Part shown: piece by piece, positions 61,478 through 64,000 of the stretch
How positions within the stretch are numbered: position 1 is the first letter of the stretch
How the letters are laid out: each line of letters starts with the position of its first letter
From: Granulicella cerasi
Lineage (GTDB): Bacteria > Acidobacteriota > Terriglobia > Terriglobales > Acidobacteriaceae
Reading direction: 5' to 3'
Assembly: GCF_025685575.1 (NCBI RefSeq)
Contig: NZ_JAGSYD010000006.1
Span: 152,272 to 216,271, forward strand
Length of the DNA stretch: 64,000 nucleotides
Notes under the pieces: model-generated
The model's database searches: none
What the model was told of the DNA's origin: nothing
The model's input: the letters and a program-made list of their open reading frames with translations, nothing else
Made by a program: the position numbers and the translations under genes

Positions 61478-61933
61478 TCAACGTGTAAACAATCGAGTAT
61501 CCCAGCGTACAGGTTCGGGAGCGGAAGCTTCGATCAATTTCGCGGCACTATGGGCTTGGTTAATCAGGATGTTGTACTCGCGTCCTTCGGTGACGACACT
61601 TGGCACTCGGAGAACTGCTGTTCGAGCTTCCCGCAGCCACTCATCACCAAAAGCTCTTGCCGTCGTCACATCCTCGGCATCCCAACCCGGCAGTGCAGAC
61701 GGCAATAGAGTTTCGATTACGACACTCTCCGGGATGGCGATCCGGACGACCTGATGATGCTTGGGAGGGACCGCCAGGTTGGCGTGCACAAGGATTTCGA
61801 GCATCGCGCCGGCATAGCTTTCGGCGGCATAGATAACGCGCTGACCTATGGAGTTCCAGCGGCCTCCACGGAGCATCGCTCCAGTGCCGTCAAAGATCGG
61901 ATGACGCGCATCCGCGATCCGGTACGCGATCAT
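61478..61933 (-). CDS. RES-domain toxin (NAD-consuming)
   Basis: A 151-residue RES-family toxin. The family-defining Arg, Glu and Ser residues are visible in IAYRIADARHPIFDG, GGRWNSIGQRVIYAAES and MLEILVH. Characterised RES toxins (for example MbcT and the Pseudomonas Res) break down NAD+ and stop growth unless blocked by an Xre/MbcA-type antitoxin. The antitoxin gene is two bases upstream on the same strand, the standard order. Confidence 0.9.
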   Translation of the reverse strand: MIAYRIADARHPIFDGTGAMLRGGRWNSIGQRVIYAAESYAGAMLEILVHANLAVPPKHHQVVRIAIPESVVIETLLPSALPGWDAEDVTTARAFGDEWLREARTAVLRVPSVVTEGREYNILINQAHSAAKLIEASAPEPVRWDTRLFTR

Positions 61934-61935
61934 CG

Positions 61936-62358
61936 CTAGACGGGGAGTCCGTAGAAGAGTTTCTCGAGCAGGTCTTCGACACGACGGGCGCCGAGCTCCG
62001 TCCGAGCCACTTCGAGCGGAGTTCTGTCATGGAGCTCGCGGTGTGGCTTGTTCATCCACTCGCGCGCCCGGTCCCGATCATCCCAGACGTACTCCGCTTG
62101 CGCGAGCACGCGCGCCAGCCTCTCGGTGCGCTCGCTCTCGTCCACGGAAAGACGCCTGGTCCGACGCTTCCACGTTGCCGCTGGCACAACCTTGAACTTG
62201 TAGGCGTTCGCCACCCGGCGATCCTCGTAAAGACGAGTGGATAGCTTTTCGAGGGAGCGTTTCGGGAGCCCAGCTGAGACGGCAGACTCCAACTCGCTGA
62301 CGGTCCGGATGGAAGGTCCGAGACCGAGGATCTCAGCAATGGACTGGGGTTCGATCAT
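61936..62358 (-). CDS. Xre/MbcA/ParS-type antitoxin of a RES toxin
   Basis: A 140-residue protein with an N-terminal Xre-like region and a C-terminal DUF2384 (MbcA/ParS) domain. DUF2384 signatures are RLARVLAQAEYVWDDRDRAREWM, LHDRTPLEVARTELGARRVEDLL and YGLPV. It neutralises the RES toxin and probably represses the operon. ATG 62358 has GAGGTG ten bases upstream. A TATACT -10 lies at 62388-62383. It is the last island operon before attR, typical of an addiction module that helps keep the element. Confidence 0.88.
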   Translation of the reverse strand: MIEPQSIAEILGLGPSIRTVSELESAVSAGLPKRSLEKLSTRLYEDRRVANAYKFKVVPAATWKRRTRRLSVDESERTERLARVLAQAEYVWDDRDRAREWMNKPHRELHDRTPLEVARTELGARRVEDLLEKLFYGLPV

Positions 62359-62423
62359 CGACGTCAAACACCTCTGCGGCTCAGTATAGCTCTTTTTTCG
62401 GCTCAGATGGAGAGCTGAAACGT

Positions 62424-62447
62424 GGGTTCAATAAGGGTGCAATAAAG
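62424..62447. repeat. Candidate integrase arm sites near attR
   Basis: GGTTCAATAAGG (62425-62436) is repeated in degenerate form as GGTGCAATAAAG immediately after. The first 12-mer is identical to 37157-37168 near attL. The pair lies about 90 bases inside attR. Confidence 0.45.
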
Positions 62448-62522
62448 CTTCTTCAGGGCTCCAAGGGTGCCGTAAAGCGCCAACCGTGCCCAATGGAATC
62501 AATGGGTTACGGACCCTCGGGT

Positions 62523-62569
62523 CCCTTTCACGGCGGTAACACGGGTTCGAATCCCGTCGGGGACGCCAA
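62523..62569 (+). repeat. attR: 47-bp copy of tRNA-Glu 3' half
   Basis: Identical to 37060-37106. The 5' half of the tRNA is absent here, so this is an attachment-site copy and not a second tRNA gene. Confidence 0.93.
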
Positions 62570-62615
62570 TAAAATCAACAACTTAGCCATGATTAGAGCA
62601 GCCGAAGGGCGGTTG

Positions 62616-62662
62616 TACGTCATAAATACGTCATACCGCTTCCGGTACGTCACGATACGTCA
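62616..62662. repeat. Four TACGTCA heptamers outside attR
   Basis: TACGTCA occurs at 62616-62622, 62627-62633, 62646-62652 and 62656-62662, with start spacings of 11, 19 and 10 bases. The pairs are one helical turn apart. They may be arm sites of another integrative element or binding sites of a regulator. No gene is visible between 62570 and 62834, apart from a run of ten C bases near 62706. Confidence 0.5.
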
Positions 62663-62834
62663 TGGAATCCGCCCGGCGCGGTCGCACAGACTCCACTATG
62701 CAACCCCCCCCCCGTACCCCAAGGATTTCATCAAACCCGGCGCGACTCCCACCCCGCAGTGCGAGCGTACAAAGTCAATCCGGGTATACCCGTATATAAC
62801 GCTGGTCTGGCACGTCGCCAGACCCACTCAAACG

Positions 62835-63548
62835 CTATGGAAGCAAGACACCCAACATGCGTTTGTGAAAGACGGGTTGAGCGCTGGCTGGTTCCTTAGA
62901 TATTTCAATCTGAAGGTATGAACCTCTTGGGTCTATGGACGAAGCAATTTCATCAGGCTGGAGAGGCTCACCAGATGTCTTGAGAAAATCCTTCGAGAAT
63001 CGAACCGTCCCATCACTGTCCTGCTTCCAAGTCCCGATGGCATGATTCGTTGTGGTGCTTTGAGCAATCGTTTGGGTGAACGAACCATCGGCTTTCAAAA
63101 CCAAGGTCGCAATGACGTTCGGTTCATCGCCCATATACGTCCCCGCTAGCTGGCCGTCGGAATTGGTCTTGCCATACCAAAGAACGTGATACTGGCGAAG
63201 CCGCAGTGACGGGAGCAAACCTAGCATTTTGTGCATGTCACTGACGGTCGTTCCATCAGATTCCGGTTCATCGCCTGATACTACGAGGAAATCTCTTGAG
63301 AAAGAGATGCCGCCTTCTCCAACATGTCTCCATGTCCCTTTGGCATGTTCCTCAACGCTGCCATTCCGCCGCGTTTGCTCAAAGGTATGGTCTGGCTTCA
63401 AGATCAGCATTGAGCTTTCCTTGCCATGCTCAAAACGATACTTTCCCGTTGCAACACCGTCTCCATAGTCCATCGCAACAGCAGCCCAGAGCACTAGACC
63501 GGCGATGGCAAGCAAGAATCCAATGAGCACACGCACGAACCTTCTCAT
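62835..63548 (-). CDS. Membrane-anchored protein with an internally duplicated domain
   Basis: About 237 residues from ATG 63548, with GGAG nine bases upstream; an earlier in-frame ATG lies at 63581. One N-terminal helix (VRVLIGFLLAIAGLVLWAAVA) is followed by two copies of one domain. Copy one contains LILKPDHTFEQT, KGTWRHVGEGGISFSRDFLVVSG. Copy two contains LVLKADGSFTQT, IGTWKQDSDGTVRFSKDFLKTSG. I recognise no named family. The function is unknown. It lies just right of the island. Confidence 0.65.
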   Translation of the reverse strand: MRRFVRVLIGFLLAIAGLVLWAAVAMDYGDGVATGKYRFEHGKESSMLILKPDHTFEQTRRNGSVEEHAKGTWRHVGEGGISFSRDFLVVSGDEPESDGTTVSDMHKMLGLLPSLRLRQYHVLWYGKTNSDGQLAGTYMGDEPNVIATLVLKADGSFTQTIAQSTTTNHAIGTWKQDSDGTVRFSKDFLKTSGEPLQPDEIASSIDPRGSYLQIEISKEPASAQPVFHKRMLGVLLP

Positions 63549-63880
63549 CCAGCGTTTCTCCAATCGAACAATCAAAGGCATCTTGATTCTAAGTCCTAAT
63601 TTCCGCCTGCTTTCGCGGGTTGATTTTGCTTGCACGGCTAATAGACCTGCATTAGCTTCCTCAGAGCGCAGTCGCGCGATCCTCCCCATGTAGCACCCTC
63701 CGCAGTCGCGGAGCGGGTCATAGCCAGTCGGCAATGCCCGGATCAAAGCACTTCATTTTGATTCGAGGGTAGCCCTATGGCTCAAGTACAGATTGCGGAC
63801 GTTATCGTTCCCGCAGAGTGGTCTGCCCGGCGTTTTTTGTACCAGTCTGAGTGATAGAGGCTGAGTACAAGGAGCTTGAT
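63549..63880. other. Right-flank spacer with possible phage-gene scrap and IS end
   Basis: No complete gene. From ATG 63777 (GAGGG upstream) a short frame reads MAQVQIADVIVPAEW and then diverges to a stop at 63855. This start resembles phage major-capsid-type proteins (xxxIADVIVP). The change at about 63820 may be the left end of the IS3-type element whose orfA starts at 63881. Confidence 0.35.
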
Positions 63881-64000
63881 ATGCCGAGGGGCAAGAAGCA
63901 TAGTGCGGAGCAGGTAGTGAACCTGCTGCGTCAGATTGAAGTGGCGGTTGCGAACGGGAAGACGACGGTTCAGGCGTGCAAGGACGCGTCGATTACGGAG
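63881..64000 (+). CDS. IS3-family transposase OrfA, truncated by window end
   Basis: The first 40 residues (MPRGKKHSAEQVVNLLRQIE, then VAVANGKTTVQACKDASITE) match the helix-turn-helix N-terminus of IS3-family OrfA proteins, which bind the element ends. AAGGAG lies eight bases before the ATG. The rest of the element, including orfB with the DDE domain, is beyond the window. Confidence 0.8.
   Translation, partial: MPRGKKHSAEQVVNLLRQIEVAVANGKTTVQACKDASITE

Larger units (their letters stand above)
37107..62522. mobile_element. Genomic island / decayed integrative element in tRNA-Glu
   Basis: About 25.4 kb lies between two 47-bp copies of the tRNA-Glu 3' half. It begins with a tyrosine-recombinase remnant facing attL and contains a MobF-relaxase remnant, ArdC, DUF6908 and ParB plasmid-type genes. 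The rest is mainly conflict systems: GHKL-kinase/receiver, EcoRII-type RM with Vsr, Lamassu-like, Fic, Pnkp/Hen1 and RES/Xre. Base composition and codon use look visibly more A/T-rich than the flanks around 39,300-43,300 and 50,500-56,200, suggesting mosaic origin. With integrase and relaxase truncated, it is probably immobile without help. Confidence 0.9.

Noticed and set aside
62490..62569. A second tRNA-Glu gene at the right boundary
   Set aside because: Only the 3' 47 bases are present; the acceptor 5' strand and D-arm are missing, so it is an attachment-site copy.
1..64000. CRISPR array
   Set aside because: No regularly spaced repeats of 24-40 bases and no cas genes were seen; the TACGTCA cluster is too short and irregular.

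Overview
The window is a high-GC bacterial chromosome segment that reads like an Acidobacteriota (Acidobacteriaceae, Terriglobus/Granulicella/Edaphobacter type) genome. This rests on family resemblance: a futalosine-pathway menaquinone enzyme (MqnE), an amtB-PII-glnD block, large secreted TPR, BNR and beta-barrel proteins, and a lone nuoB. No 16S gene is present to confirm it.

Positions 1-37,000 are ordinary core chromosome. First comes a surface-carbohydrate block on the minus strand: GmhA, an RmlD-type reductase, a ThDP enzyme, a KdsC-like HAD phosphatase and a short NeuB. A diguanylate cyclase is embedded in it on the opposite strand. Nitrogen sensing and uptake follow (amtB, PII, glnD), then nuoB, an outer-membrane barrel, a BNR-repeat exoprotein, tpm, mqnE, and a GNAT/MerC/VOC operon. 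After these come an atypical response regulator, pruA, a giant GH18-like/deacetylase/GT2 fusion, a GT-C enzyme, LolA-like, serS, purH, a TPR exoprotein and dgt. Several gene ends carry strong hairpin terminators.

Positions 37,030-62,569 hold a genomic island. It sits in tRNA-Glu(UUC) and is bounded by a perfect 47-bp direct repeat of the tRNA 3' half (37060-37106 and 62523-62569). Its mobility genes are decayed: the integrase and a MobF/TraA relaxase are both 5'-truncated and meet head to head at about 37,880, and a ParB-like gene has an in-frame amber codon. The cargo is dense in conflict systems. In order it carries a GHKL-ATPase/histidine-kinase hybrid with a receiver-domain partner (not recognised as any named system), an EcoRII-type restriction-modification set with Vsr, and ArdC/DUF6908/ParB plasmid-type genes. 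Next are a PD-(D/E)XK protein and a DUF2971 protein downstream of a Lamassu/ABC-3C-like operon (DUF4297 nuclease, small middle protein, SMC-like ATPase). It ends with a class II Fic enzyme, the Pnkp/Hen1 RNA-repair pair and a RES/Xre toxin-antitoxin next to the right attachment repeat.

Positions 62,570-64,000 form the right flank. It has a cluster of four TACGTCA heptamers, a membrane-anchored protein with an internal duplication, a possible phage-capsid N-terminal scrap and the start of an IS3-family orfA running off the end. The best candidate for an undescribed system is the 39291-42832 GHKL-kinase/receiver pair. The second is the five-gene minus-strand run 55849-50492, in which DUF2971 and a PD-(D/E)XK protein may be accessory to a Lamassu-like core.
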